64,000 nt of DNA from Cyclobacterium qasimii M12-11B (GCF_000427295.1 NZ_ATNM01000097.1:1-64000), one strand, 5' to 3'; shown: positions 41,452-51,515, counted from the stretch's first letter. Notes: generated from the sequence alone by a model not told the origin. Numbers and translations: made by a program.

Positions 41452-44427
41452 TTATCTCCTTTGTAGCCGTTGGCTACCAGCTGATGTGCCGAAAATTCGT
41501 GTAAATTCCTGCTGAATTTGATTGGCTTTTTCTTCATAGCCTTGTTCAGTTAACACTGGCCCAAAGTAACGTAACATTTCCATTGAAATTTGAGCTTCTC
41601 TATCCATTGCTCTTCCAGTCTCTTGGTAGAAATCAAGCATCTCTATTGATTTTTTAGACATTTGATCTATTATATCCAGGGCTTCATCATTCATTCCCAA
41701 TTCAAATAATATTGGAACAGCCTGTCCGCTTGCCAAATCATAAGGGATCGCCTTGCCCGGTAGTCTTTCCAGGCTCAAACGCATAATGTCTGCTGCCCTT
41801 TCTTTATCCTCTTCTTCCAGCAATGCAATGGCAATACTATTCAATGCGCTTCTGTGATTGGAAGTGAATCTCCTGTACTCGTCATCAAAATAGTTGTCCG
41901 GATTGTCCATTCCCCTAAAGGCGAAATTCTCAGTGACATTCGTATAGGCCAAATCTGTATTGATCAGCTCATCCTGGTTGTCTGGTTTCTGAATAGGAAG
42001 CAAACGATAGGTAAGGCCTTCCATTACTACATGGTTACTCATGTCAAAGCCTATTGTAGCCAGAGAAGTGTTATTGAAATAAATAGGCCTTTCCCAATTA
42101 TTGGTCGCAATTAAGTCCAGAAGCATCAAATTGCCTTTGGTTACATAGTTTCCTTTAATACGGATGTTGATGCTTGGTATTTTTAAATCCTCAAACTGCT
42201 CTGGTACAATGCCAGATTTATCAACATTCTCTGTGTTGATAGGCAATGTTAGGATACGAGAAGGGACGGTGTTGATATTGCTGCTTGACCTGTTGCCAGA
42301 TAATTTTAGCAAGTCACTGTCTTCTTTTAACAATTTAAGGTAGTCTACCAAAGGAAGACTTTCAATTCTCTCTGTGACGTATAGCACATCATTGGTGCCT
42401 TTTTTATAATTGTCAAAGTCCAAGGAGAAATCCAGTGCCGCAGATTCATTAACTGGCCTGGCCATTTGTTTTACATACCAGTCAGTATCAAAATAACTCA
42501 GTACAATAACCCTAACATCAGTTCTGAAGCCTTCTACTTCCTGAACATACCATAGTGGAAAGGTGTCATTGTCTCCTCCTGTAAATAGGATAGCGTTTGG
42601 AGCGCAAGAAGCTAAGAAATTCCTTGCAGAATCCACTGAGAAATAACGATCAGATCTGTTGTGATCATTCCAGTTTTCTGCGGCCATTAATAATGGTACA
42701 GGAAGTGTGATTAAAGCAGCATATACGCCTGCCATCACCAGCCCTTTTTTCATTTTTCTAAGTTGGCTGCTAATTGCCATTACACTAAACCCTATCCAGA
42801 TGGCAAAAGTATAGAACGAACCAACGTATATATAATCCCTTTCCCGTGGTTCCACCGGTGGTGAATTGAGATATAGTACCAACACTACGCCCATCATTAG
42901 GAATAGTGATAAGGTAAGCCAGAATGATTCCGGATCATGCTTGGCTTGGAAAAACATTCCTATCAGTCCTAAAATTAAGGGGAGCATAAGGTAATTGTTA
43001 TGTCCCTTGTTTTCTTTGATGTAATCCGGGAAATCTGTGGTAACGGTATTCCATATACTTAAATAGGCAGCATTACTCAGGTCACTTTCCCTGCCGCTGA
43101 AATTCCACATAAAGTATCGCCAGTACATGTGCCCAAGCTGATGATCAAACATGAAATAGATGTTATCAAAGAAAGTAGGGTCTTGGCCTTCTCTCAATCC
43201 TAGTTTGGTCCTATAGATTTGCTTGTGGCGCTCTTGAGTAGAGTATATTCTTGGTAGGAGCGTTGTTTTCTCCGAATCGTAGATATTCTTTAGTTGGTAA
43301 TCTACAATCTCATATTTCTCTTTGCCTTTTGCATAAACAGGATCTCCCTCTACCTGATCTACAATGTCAGCGGTGAAATATTGTCCATGAACCAATGGTC
43401 TGTAACCATATTGTTCTCTTTTAAGGTAACTGACAAAGCTGATAATGTCTTTTGGATCGTTTTCATTGATTACAGGTTCGGCGTTTGCTCGGATTACAAT
43501 CAATGCGTAGCTACTGTATCCAATAAGGATAAAGGAGAAACATAATAATATGGTGTTAAGGATAACTTTCTCTTTGCGGTAAGAGTAAATAACGGCAAAT
43601 ACAAGGCCTCCTAAAAAAGCGATTGAAAAGAATATTATTCCAGAACCGAAGGGTAGCCCAAGGTTATTGACGAAAAATATTTCCAAAGAACCAGCAATGC
43701 TTGGAAGACCAGGTATAATAAAGTTATTGATAAGAATCAAAGCAACACCTCCTAATAAAAAGGCAATGATTCCACCTTTTAAGTTGTGGTTTTTGTATTT
43801 CTTAAAATAAACAACCAATGCAAGTGCTGGAAGTGTTACAAGATTCAAGAGATGGACTCCTATTGATAAGCCTACCAGGTAAGCTATGAAGATCATGTAC
43901 TTGTTTTCATCCCTGGGGTCTTTAATAACGTCCCATTTCAAAAAGGCCCATATAACTATGGCGGTAAAAAAGGAAGACATGGCATATACTTCAGCTTCTA
44001 CAGCTGAAAACCAAAAGCTATCTGAAAAGGTGTACGCCAATGCGCCGATAAATCCCGCACCAATCAAGGTGTAAACCTGCTCTTGATCAGGAGTGTCAGT
44101 GTTCTTAAGCAATAACTTTCTACCAAGAAGTGTAATGGTCCAAAAGAGGAACAGTATGGTAAATGCTGAAAGTAAGGCACTACCAACATTCATCCAATAG
44201 GCAATTTCCAGACCATCCCCGAGTGCTAGAAAACTAAACATTCGGTAGATTAGTAAAAAGAAAGGAGCTCCCGGGGGATGAGGCACTTGTAATTTATAGG
44301 CTACAGCTATAAATTCTCCCGGATCCCAGAAACTAGCAGTTTCTTCGATGGTGAGCAAATAAGTAATAAATGCAATAAAGAAGGTGGTCCAACCTGCAAG
44401 ATTGTTGACCCTGGCATAATTTAGCAT
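41452..44427 (-). CDS. DUF2723 membrane protein (protein O-mannosyltransferase/TMEM260-like)
   Basis: 991 residues. The N-terminal half has 10 or more membrane helices. The hallmark near residue 30-60 is EETASFWDPGEFIAVAYKLQVPHPPGAPFF, where the Asp-Pro-Gly-Glu-Phe and PHPPG motifs resemble the first loop of PMT/GT-C glycosyltransferases. The second half is a soluble periplasmic domain (GGDNDTFPLWYVQEVEGFRTDV) with TPR-like helices at the end. DUF2723 proteins are nearly universal in Bacteroidota. A glycosyltransferase role is inferred from the fold and from human TMEM260. Confidence 0.9.
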   Translation of the reverse strand: MLNYARVNNLAGWTTFFIAFITYLLTIEETASFWDPGEFIAVAYKLQVPHPPGAPFFLLIYRMFSFLALGDGLEIAYWMNVGSALLSAFTILFLFWTITLLGRKLLLKNTDTPDQEQVYTLIGAGFIGALAYTFSDSFWFSAVEAEVYAMSSFFTAIVIWAFLKWDVIKDPRDENKYMIFIAYLVGLSIGVHLLNLVTLPALALVVYFKKYKNHNLKGGIIAFLLGGVALILINNFIIPGLPSIAGSLEIFFVNNLGLPFGSGIIFFSIAFLGGLVFAVIYSYRKEKVILNTILLCFSFILIGYSSYALIVIRANAEPVINENDPKDIISFVSYLKREQYGYRPLVHGQYFTADIVDQVEGDPVYAKGKEKYEIVDYQLKNIYDSEKTTLLPRIYSTQERHKQIYRTKLGLREGQDPTFFDNIYFMFDHQLGHMYWRYFMWNFSGRESDLSNAAYLSIWNTVTTDFPDYIKENKGHNNYLMLPLILGLIGMFFQAKHDPESFWLTLSLFLMMGVVLVLYLNSPPVEPRERDYIYVGSFYTFAIWIGFSVMAISSQLRKMKKGLVMAGVYAALITLPVPLLMAAENWNDHNRSDRYFSVDSARNFLASCAPNAILFTGGDNDTFPLWYVQEVEGFRTDVRVIVLSYFDTDWYVKQMARPVNESAALDFSLDFDNYKKGTNDVLYVTERIESLPLVDYLKLLKEDSDLLKLSGNRSSSNINTVPSRILTLPINTENVDKSGIVPEQFEDLKIPSINIRIKGNYVTKGNLMLLDLIATNNWERPIYFNNTSLATIGFDMSNHVVMEGLTYRLLPIQKPDNQDELINTDLAYTNVTENFAFRGMDNPDNYFDDEYRRFTSNHRSALNSIAIALLEEEDKERAADIMRLSLERLPGKAIPYDLASGQAVPILFELGMNDEALDIIDQMSKKSIEMLDFYQETGRAMDREAQISMEMLRYFGPVLTEQGYEEKANQIQQEFTRIFGTSAGSQRLQRR

Positions 44428-44825
44428 GTTACCTGGTTATTTATGAAAGGCGAAAATAAAAAAATTATAATGAATTATAGGTGAATTGCTTCATTTAAAA
44501 AACTAAAAAAGCTTCAGTTGCCTGAAATCTTAGATGATTAACCATTAAATGCGGAATAGAATGAAAAAAAAATGAAATTAAAAGGATCGAAATTAAATTT
44601 CTTAAATAGACTTATTTGTGTTATATTATCCCTATGTTTTTTACAAAAACCTAGTTAAATAGGAGGTTGTAAAGGTTTGAATTGACATAAGGAATTTAAT
44701 ACGATCCGATTTTTTAACATATTTTTTATGTATTTTAAATACAATAAAATGGTTTTTAAATTTTTTACTTACCTTTACATTGTCAAGTATAAACAGCGGA
44801 CAAACAGCAAACAAAATTTTTAAAG
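44428..44825. other. Intergenic region between divergent genes
   Basis: 398 bp, very AT-rich, with long A and T runs. A near-match -7 box TACCTTTA (44770-44777) lies 49 bp before the ATG at 44826. On the minus side TATTTTCG is a one-mismatch candidate for the DUF2723 gene. No structured RNA recognised. Confidence 0.4.
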
Positions 44826-46016
44826 ATGAAAAGTATAAACAGCAAAAAACTTAGGATTGGGATAGTAGGTACTGGTGGGATCGGGAGAGGTTTGGCTAAA
44901 CTTATTGCTAGAAGACAGGACATGGTCATCTCAAAAATATTGACCAGAAGAGAAGGATCAATTAACGATCTTGGAGTTAGTCAGGAACTTTTAACCACTT
45001 CACCTGAAGAGGTACTTGATTGCTCAGATTTAATTGTAGTAAGCACTGGAGATCCTATTTATTCAACAGAAATCATTGATAAAGCATTTGTTTACGGACT
45101 TCCAGTTGTAACTATGGATGCAGACACTCAGGTAGTTACTGGTTCTTGGTTGTCTAAACGTGGTGTGATTACAGAGGCAAATGGTGACCAACCTGGTTGT
45201 CTAGCCGCTCTTAATAAAGAAGTGATTCAAATGGGTTTTAAGCCTTTGGTATATGGTAATATTAAAGGTTTTCTAAACAAGAATCCAACATTAGAAGACA
45301 TGTTGTTTTGGGGGCAGAAACAAGGTTACAGCCTTAGTTCTGTTACTTCCTTTACAGATGGAACAAAACTACAGATTGAACAAGCGCTTATCGCAAATGG
45401 CCTTGGCTTGGATATCGTTAAGCGCGGGCTAGTAGGTTACGAAACAAGTGACTTTGAAACCGGGGCTTTTGCTTTAGGTGAAATAGCCCAAAAAGAAAAT
45501 GCTGTAATAAGTGACTATATTATCTCCAGAGAGTCACCTCCAGGTGTGTTTATCACTGCTACTCACCAAGAAGATTTGGCAGGAGAATTGACAACCTACA
45601 AAATGGGTAAAGGACCATTTTATTTACTATACAAGCCCATGCATTTGTGCTTTTTTGAGATACCTAACAGTATTTTAAATTTGGTGAATAACAATGAAAT
45701 TTTACTTGACAATGGAGATGTGCCTTCCATTAGTGTAGGTACGATTGCAAAGAAAAATTTGACTTCAGGTTCTTATATTGACAAAGGAATCGGTGGGATG
45801 GAAGTAAGGGGTGAAGCAATCAAGATTACTGATTGCCCAAACCATGTCCCTATTGGTTTAATGAGCAAAGTTCAATTGAAGCGAAATATTGAGGAAGGAG
45901 AAATAATTACATTCGACGATATTAATATACCCGATTCTTTGGCATTGAAAGCATGGAAAAGCACCATCTCAGATGTATCCAAGAAAAATCGATTAGGTAT
46001 TAAGGTAAGCTGTTAA
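44826..46016 (+). CDS. NAD(P)-binding dehydrogenase-like protein with C-terminal SAF domain
   Basis: 396 residues. An N-terminal Rossmann fold (LRIGIVGTGGIGRGLAKLI, 9-27) is followed by a homoserine-dehydrogenase-like central part (VVTMDADTQVVTGSWLSKRG, VTSFTDGTKLQIEQALIANGLG). The C-terminal SAF domain (about 305-375: IAKKNLTSGSYIDKGIGG, then PIGLMSKVQLKRNIEEGEIITFDDI) is of the type seen in sialic-acid synthase and FlgA/AFP proteins. The combination occurs in poorly characterised dehydrogenases near polysaccharide or sugar-modification genes. No such neighbours here, so the role is open. Confidence 0.8.
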   Translation: MKSINSKKLRIGIVGTGGIGRGLAKLIARRQDMVISKILTRREGSINDLGVSQELLTTSPEEVLDCSDLIVVSTGDPIYSTEIIDKAFVYGLPVVTMDADTQVVTGSWLSKRGVITEANGDQPGCLAALNKEVIQMGFKPLVYGNIKGFLNKNPTLEDMLFWGQKQGYSLSSVTSFTDGTKLQIEQALIANGLGLDIVKRGLVGYETSDFETGAFALGEIAQKENAVISDYIISRESPPGVFITATHQEDLAGELTTYKMGKGPFYLLYKPMHLCFFEIPNSILNLVNNNEILLDNGDVPSISVGTIAKKNLTSGSYIDKGIGGMEVRGEAIKITDCPNHVPIGLMSKVQLKRNIEEGEIITFDDINIPDSLALKAWKSTISDVSKKNRLGIKVSC

Positions 46017-46259
46017 TTTTTTTATCTTATTGCTGTTTACAGATCCATTGACCTAAATTGCATTTATTGCAATCGTGGTTTAATGGGTCTGTTTTTTTAT
46101 GGCCACTCTGAATAAAATGGTGACCAGGTTTTACTCAGGATTTTCACATCAGAACCTGTTTTTTAGTAAGTCAAAAGAAATTCTTTGGGTTTTCGAAATT
46201 AATTATCGTCAAATAGCGTTTATGCTGTATGAAAATGAGTTTTATAGAAAACCGACTTA

Positions 46260-47465
46260 ATGAAATATACCCAGATAGTATTACCCTTATTACTATTAAT
46301 TAATAGTATTGTTCCTGCAGTGGTGCAGGCTCAGGAGGATGTCATTACAGATGTTAACAAGCAAGAAAACGGATATCTTTTGCTTGATAAAGGACTCCAG
46401 TTTAGAATTACCGATGCTATTAATAGTATGTATAACTTTGATTTTGAGAAAGTTGAAAGGGGTTTTCTTGTCATGCGTTATACTTACCCAGAACACCCCC
46501 TTCCTTATTTTTTAATGGGATTGAGCCAATGGTGGAAAATTGTTGTGGCTGTAGACAACAAAAGCCATGATGCGCTCATGCTTAAATACATGGATCTAAC
46601 CATAGAAAAAGCGGAGAAAATGCTGGGAGACAATCCTGAGAATAAAGAAGCCGCTTTTTTTCTTGCTGGAGCTTATGGTTTTCAGGGAAGGTTACATAGT
46701 GAAAGAAAAAATTGGACAAGTTCGACCTTTGCCAGCAGAAATGCGTTGAAATACCTGGAACTAAGCAGGGGTGAGGAAGAGTTGAATCCTGAATTATTAT
46801 TGGGGGATGCGTTGTTCAATTATTTTTCAGTGTGGATACCTGAAAATTACCCATTGTTAAAGCCATTAATGTTGTTGTTTCCTAAAGGAGATCAGCAATT
46901 GGGGTTGAAACAGTTGGAAGAAGTTGCGAAAAGTTCTTTCTATGCTAGGGTAGAAGCTCAATATTTTCTGTTTAGACTTTATGCTACAGAGGAGAAAAAG
47001 CCTTTTAAGGCGTTAGAAATTACGAGTTATCTCCATAGTAAATATCCAAATAACCCCTATTTCCACCGACATTTTGCCAGGCAATTGTATGCTGTAGGCA
47101 GGGGACGGGAAGCAAAGGATGTTTCATTGGAGATTCTTAAACGAATTGATGAGAAATGGACTGGTTATGAAGCAACCAGTGGGAGATACGCTTCTTTCTT
47201 TGTGGCCCAGAATTACGAAAGAATGGGTCAGTCAGAGAATTCCATGCCCTATTACCTAAGATCTGTTGCTTTCGGGAATGAGTTGGATGCTCAGGAAAGT
47301 GGGTACTATTTGTTTTCCCTTCTTCAGGTAGGCAAAATTTTATTTAAGCAAGGAAATAAAAAAGAAGCCAAACGTTATTTAGACTTAGTAAAAGAAAATT
47401 CGAAGCGCCGTCACCCTGCTAATAAGGAAGCACGAGAATTTTCCAAAAAGAATAAACTTTTATAA
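46260..47465 (+). CDS. Secreted tetratricopeptide-repeat protein of unknown function
   Basis: 401 residues with a signal peptide (MKYTQIVLPLLLLINSIVPA, cleavage near VQAQ). Helical repeats with TPR-like spacing run along the protein (PYFLMGLSQWW, EAAFFLAGAYGFQGRL, NPYFHRHFARQLYAVGRG, then YFLFSLLQVGKILFKQGNKKEAKRYL). Such proteins act as scaffolds in the periplasm. No partner is evident and no catalytic motif is seen. Confidence 0.8.
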   Translation: MKYTQIVLPLLLLINSIVPAVVQAQEDVITDVNKQENGYLLLDKGLQFRITDAINSMYNFDFEKVERGFLVMRYTYPEHPLPYFLMGLSQWWKIVVAVDNKSHDALMLKYMDLTIEKAEKMLGDNPENKEAAFFLAGAYGFQGRLHSERKNWTSSTFASRNALKYLELSRGEEELNPELLLGDALFNYFSVWIPENYPLLKPLMLLFPKGDQQLGLKQLEEVAKSSFYARVEAQYFLFRLYATEEKKPFKALEITSYLHSKYPNNPYFHRHFARQLYAVGRGREAKDVSLEILKRIDEKWTGYEATSGRYASFFVAQNYERMGQSENSMPYYLRSVAFGNELDAQESGYYLFSLLQVGKILFKQGNKKEAKRYLDLVKENSKRRHPANKEAREFSKKNKLL

Positions 47466-47632
47466 GCACTAAATTGTTCATTGTTAGCCTAATCGAGGGT
47501 AAAACCACGTTTTTTAGCGAATCACGAAACAGTAAGCACAATAATTTTAAAAATAATGATAAATAAACAACAATATTCCGTCCGTGCTTGCGTTTTTTTC
47601 GTAAATGTCTTTAAAATAAATATAAATTAGAT

Positions 47633-47640
47633 TACCTTTG
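47633..47640 (+). promoter_or_regulatory. -7 promoter box of the Lrp/AsnC gene
   Basis: TACCTTTG matches TAnnTTTG exactly, 32 bp before the ATG. The -33 element is weak (CTTTAA around 47610). Confidence 0.5.
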
Positions 47641-47672
47641 TGCCACATATAATTCGGTAAATTCTTTACAAT

Positions 47673-48155
47673 ATGGATAATAGTATAAAAGTGAAATTTG
47701 ACAAAATTGACCGTAAGATTTTAGAAATTCTACAAGGCAACGCAAAAATTACAAATGCGCAGCTTTCAAAAGATATAGGATTGTCTCCAGCGCCAACTTT
47801 AGAGAGGGTTAAAAAATTGGAACAATCAGGAATAATTAAAAGCTATCACGCTAAGTTAGATCCAGAAAAAATTGGACTTGGAGTTAGTACTTTTGTTTTG
47901 GTAGGTTTGATTGGTCATAATAAGTCTAACATAGACGCATTTATGAAAGAGATCAATCAAATCCCAGAAGTGATTGAATGTCATCACATCACAGGAACAG
48001 GAGATTTTATTTTGAAAATCATATCTAAAGACATTAATTCTTATCAGAAGTTAATGTTGGAGCAAGTAAGTGAGATTAAGGAAGTGGATTCTATGCAATC
48101 TATGGTTATCCTTTCCACTTTTAAAGACAGCAAAGTTTTGCCTATACCGGCATAA
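47673..48155 (+). CDS. Lrp/AsnC family transcriptional regulator
   Basis: 160 residues: an N-terminal HTH (DRKILEILQGNAKITNAQLSKDIGLSPAPTLERVKKLEQSGII) and a C-terminal RAM/ligand-binding domain (LVGLIGHNKSNIDAFMKEI, CHHITGTGDFILKI), the full family layout. Members sense amino acids and form octamers that wrap DNA. The effector and targets are unknown. It has its own promoter and terminator. Confidence 0.95.
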   Translation: MDNSIKVKFDKIDRKILEILQGNAKITNAQLSKDIGLSPAPTLERVKKLEQSGIIKSYHAKLDPEKIGLGVSTFVLVGLIGHNKSNIDAFMKEINQIPEVIECHHITGTGDFILKIISKDINSYQKLMLEQVSEIKEVDSMQSMVILSTFKDSKVLPIPA

Positions 48156-48181
48156 GCTTACAATTATTTAAAGCGTTTAAA

Positions 48182-48207
48182 GGGTGGCTTTTAGTCACCC
48201 TTTTTTT
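48182..48207 (+). terminator. Intrinsic terminator between AsnC and NUDIX genes
   Basis: GGGTGGCT and AGTCACCC pair over 8 positions (one G-T) around TTT (48182-48200), and T7 (48201-48207) follows. The next ATG is at 48211, only three bases later. NUDIX transcription must therefore read through or start within this element. Confidence 0.85.
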
Positions 48208-48210
48208 ATT

Positions 48211-48750
48211 ATGAAAAATCCGTGGACAACAATTTCTAAAAAAGAGGTGTATGACAACCCTTGGATCAAGGTAGAAGAACACCAGGTAATAACTCCTACT
48301 CAAAAAAAAGGTATTTATGGGAAAGTGATTTTTAAAAACCTGGCAATAGGTATTCTGCCACTTGATGAAAATGGTTATACCTGGCTAGTAGGTCAATACC
48401 GCTATACTGTGGATGAATATGCCTGGGAGATACCAATGGGAGGTGGACCGGCCGATCAGACAGCTCTTGAAAGTGCCAAAAGAGAACTTAAAGAGGAAAC
48501 TGGTTTACAGGCTAAGGAGTGGACAGAATTACTAAAGATACATACATCAAATTCTGTAACAGATGAGGTTGGTTATGTGTACCTGGCCAAAGGCTTGACA
48601 CAGGGAGAAACTGAGTTCGATGATACTGAAGACCTGAAAATATGGCACTTACCGTTTAATGAAGCCTACCAGATGGTTATGGATGGACAAATTACTGATG
48701 CCATTAGCATGGCCGCAATTTTAAAAACCGCCGTTTTATTGAAGAGATAA
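48211..48750 (+). CDS. NUDIX hydrolase, ADP-ribose pyrophosphatase type
   Basis: 179 residues from the ATG at 48211. An upstream in-frame start at 48184 would lie inside the terminator stem and is rejected. The NUDIX box GGPADQTALESAKRELKEETGL (about 78-99) has the full RExxEE core (R91, E92, E95, E96). The pattern of AWEIPMGGGP and DEVGYVYLAKGL resembles ADP-ribose/nucleoside diphosphate sugar hydrolases. Twelve bases separate it from the MATE gene. Confidence 0.9.
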   Translation: MKNPWTTISKKEVYDNPWIKVEEHQVITPTQKKGIYGKVIFKNLAIGILPLDENGYTWLVGQYRYTVDEYAWEIPMGGGPADQTALESAKRELKEETGLQAKEWTELLKIHTSNSVTDEVGYVYLAKGLTQGETEFDDTEDLKIWHLPFNEAYQMVMDGQITDAISMAAILKTAVLLKR

Positions 48751-48762
48751 TACTTAATTTTT

Positions 48763-50121
48763 ATGTTTAAGGGCTTTAGAAATAATTTTGACAAGACATT
48801 TACCCTAGCTTACCCAGTGATGCTAAGTCAACTTGGTCAAGTAATGGTGGGAGTGGCTGACAATATTATGGTAGGTAGATTAGGAGCCGTTCCACTCGCT
48901 GCAGCCTCTCTTGCTAATAGTATTTTTTTCGTGATTTTAATGTTTGGAATAGGGATTTCCATGGCAGTAACTCCTATGGTTGCTGCGGCTGATGGTGAAG
49001 GAAAAACTGGTAAAATAGGTAGGTTCCTAAATCATGGTTTTGTGATCAATACAGTGGCCTCTGTTTTTCTATTTCTTTTGATTTTAGCCATTTCTCCTGG
49101 TTTGAAATTGATCAATCAACCCCAGGAAGTTGTGGTGCTTGCCATTCCTTATTTGTTGATTATCACCTTTTCTTTACTGCCGTTTATGTTTTTCCAAACC
49201 TATAAGCAGTTTATAGAAGGGCTTTCTCAAACCAAGCAAGCCATGTTTATTACGGTCGTATTTAACCTTTTGAATATAGGGCTAAACTGGTTGCTAATTT
49301 ATGGCAATTGGGGTTTTCCGGCATTAGGATTAAATGGTGCAGGATGGGCTACATTGATTTCTCGAATCCTTATGGCTTGGGCATTGTACCTGTATGTGAC
49401 CAAATCAAAAAGGTATAAAAAATATATTAGAGGCATACATTTGAAGCAGTTAAGGTTGCCTATTATTAAAAAAATGCTCGCAATAGGCATTCCTACTGGG
49501 TTGCAATTTATTTTTGAAGTAGGGGCCTTTAGTACTGCAGCCATTATGATGGGTTGGATAGGTGTCAATGCCTTAGCAGCGCACCAAATTGCCATTAACC
49601 TTGCTTCCATAAGTTATATGATGGCTTCAGGTTTATCAGCAGCAGCTATGGTAAGGATAGGGAATCAACTGGGCAAAAGAGATATTTCGAAACTTCGAGA
49701 AGTAGGTTTTTCTATCTTTGGGATGGTGACCGTCTTTATGTCCGTGTTTGCAATCACCTTTCTTTTGTTGAAAAATTACTTGCCATTGCTTTATATAGAT
49801 GATCGTCAGGTAGTAGAAATGGCTGCTAGCCTCTTGGTTATTGCTGGGATTTTTCAAATCTCTGACGGCTTGCAAGTCGTTGCCTTGGGTACATTGAGGG
49901 GATTGTCTGATGTCAAAATACCTACAGTGGTAACACTCATTGCTTATTGGGTAATTGGGCTCCCATTGGGGTATTATCTGGCTTTCACGCTTCATTGGAA
50001 CGAATTGGGTATTTGGGTCGGATTGTTGATTGGTCTTACCCTTACCGCTATAATGCTTGTTTATCGCTTTCATTCCTTAAGTTTAAAGCTAAAGCACCGT
50101 GTGGAAGCTTCCGAAACATAA
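48763..50121 (+). CDS. MATE family multidrug/cation efflux transporter
   Basis: 452 residues, 12 membrane helices in two homologous halves. Family signatures: LAYPVMLSQLGQVMVGVADNIMVGRLGAVPLAAASLANS at the start, and GIPTGLQFIFEVGAF with GVNALAAHQIAINLAS in the second half. The NorM-like pattern fits Na+- or H+-coupled export of cationic compounds at the inner membrane. Probably co-transcribed with the NUDIX gene. Confidence 0.95.
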   Translation: MFKGFRNNFDKTFTLAYPVMLSQLGQVMVGVADNIMVGRLGAVPLAAASLANSIFFVILMFGIGISMAVTPMVAAADGEGKTGKIGRFLNHGFVINTVASVFLFLLILAISPGLKLINQPQEVVVLAIPYLLIITFSLLPFMFFQTYKQFIEGLSQTKQAMFITVVFNLLNIGLNWLLIYGNWGFPALGLNGAGWATLISRILMAWALYLYVTKSKRYKKYIRGIHLKQLRLPIIKKMLAIGIPTGLQFIFEVGAFSTAAIMMGWIGVNALAAHQIAINLASISYMMASGLSAAAMVRIGNQLGKRDISKLREVGFSIFGMVTVFMSVFAITFLLLKNYLPLLYIDDRQVVEMAASLLVIAGIFQISDGLQVVALGTLRGLSDVKIPTVVTLIAYWVIGLPLGYYLAFTLHWNELGIWVGLLIGLTLTAIMLVYRFHSLSLKLKHRVEASET

Positions 50122-50293
50122 CTCCCAAAATACCTGGCCTGAAACTTAGGTTAAAAGACTCCTTTCTTCAATGAAACGGACAATCCTTTATTCAGGAATG
50201 ACTATTGAATATTTCCCGTAAAATAAAGTTGAATTTGGGTTTTTGAAAAGGAATGGCGTTTTCAACAAATAAATAAAAATAAATATTTAAAAA

Positions 50294-51025
50294 ATGGAAG
50301 GACAATCCCTCTATATACTAACAGGTGCTAGTAAAGGACTTGGTGAAGCACTAAAAAATCTATTGTTGAAATTGCCAAATACAAGAGTAATTGGTATATC
50401 CAGAAGTCCCCTTCAGCCAGAAGATAATTTTATTCCTTTGCAAATTGACCTTTCTGACACCAATAGCTTGATCGATAAATTGCATGAGATTTTCCCATTT
50501 GGAAATTATGACAAGGTAGTATTGATTAATAATGCTGGGTGGATAGGGGAAATCGCTTATAATGGAAATATTTCTCCAATGGCAATCAAGACAATTCATT
50601 CGGTGAATGTAATTGCTCCGGCAATTCTAATGAATGCCTTTATGCGAAAATACAAAAACAACAAAGGTACTAAAGTCGTTGTTAATGTAAGTTCAGGTGC
50701 GGCAGCAAAGGTAGTAGATGGTTGGTCGGGCTATAGCTCATCAAAAGCCGCTTTAAATCAAATGACTTTAATTGCACAGGAGGAATCTGACCTTAAGGAT
50801 CAAGGGTTTAAATTGTTTGCGTTGTCACCGGGCATCATCGATACTCCTATGCAAGAATCAATTAGAGCAGCTTCTGAAATTGATTTCTCTGGACTTTCTA
50901 AATTCAAATCTTTTAAGGATAATGGAGACTTAAGTACTCCGGAAGAAGTCGCTGATAAAGTCCTGTATTTGATTGAAAATCCTTCAAAATTTGAGTCCGT
51001 ATTGCAGGATGTTAGAAAATTTTAG
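50294..51025 (+). CDS. SDR family oxidoreductase (benzil/sepiapterin reductase-like)
   Basis: 243 residues. Cofactor loop TGASKGLGEAL (9-19), NNAGWIG, catalytic Ser in VNVSSGAAAK and YSSSKAAL with intact YxxxK. The spacing and the PGIIDTPMQESIR segment resemble the short-chain (S)-benzoin-forming benzil reductase/sepiapterin reductase group. Substrate unknown. Its 3' end overlaps the convergent sixA-like gene by 14 bp. Confidence 0.9.
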   Translation: MEGQSLYILTGASKGLGEALKNLLLKLPNTRVIGISRSPLQPEDNFIPLQIDLSDTNSLIDKLHEIFPFGNYDKVVLINNAGWIGEIAYNGNISPMAIKTIHSVNVIAPAILMNAFMRKYKNNKGTKVVVNVSSGAAAKVVDGWSGYSSSKAALNQMTLIAQEESDLKDQGFKLFALSPGIIDTPMQESIRAASEIDFSGLSKFKSFKDNGDLSTPEEVADKVLYLIENPSKFESVLQDVRKF

Positions 51026-51515
51026 GTGATGTGTTTTTAGGGAAGTCAAACATCCAATATGATGCATTGTCACTACTTATGTTTTCCCAACTAGTAGCAT
51101 CAAATTTAAATCCCATAATTGCAGCTGTTGGAAGATTTTCTAATGGCTGCCCGAGATAATTGGTCAATTCTGTCAATCCTGGATTGTGGCCAAAAATAAA
51201 CAGGCTGTCTATCTTATTACTTGTTTTCTTTATCTCTTTTAGAAGTTCGGTTACAGAAGCCATGTAGAGAGCATTTGAAACTTCGTATACTACGTCTATT
51301 TTTTCAAAAGCTTTAAGATAAAATTCAGCAGTCATTTTAGCCCTTGTAGCATCTGATGTAAATATTTTTTCAGGAAAAATAGAATTGGTATTCATCCTTG
51401 CCGCCATCATTGGTGCATCTCTTAAACCTCTATTAGACAAGGGCCTTTCATGATCTTTTAACTTTGGATCATCCCAAGAGGATTTTGCATGTCTACAAAT
51501 AACTAATTTTTTCAT
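51012..51515 (-). CDS. SixA-type histidine phosphatase family protein
   Basis: 167 residues from the ATG at 51515; an in-frame start at 51548 adds 11 residues before MKKLVICRHAKSSWDD. The RHG signature with catalytic His9 is LVICRHAKSSW. The short form without an insertion matches SixA, and the late IFGHNPGLTEL has the second catalytic His. SixA removes phosphate from phosphohistidine (ArcB, PTS proteins). The partner here is unknown. Tail-to-tail 14-bp overlap with the SDR gene. Confidence 0.92.
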   Translation of the reverse strand: MKKLVICRHAKSSWDDPKLKDHERPLSNRGLRDAPMMAARMNTNSIFPEKIFTSDATRAKMTAEFYLKAFEKIDVVYEVSNALYMASVTELLKEIKKTSNKIDSLFIFGHNPGLTELTNYLGQPLENLPTAAIMGFKFDATSWENISSDNASYWMFDFPKNTSPKIF

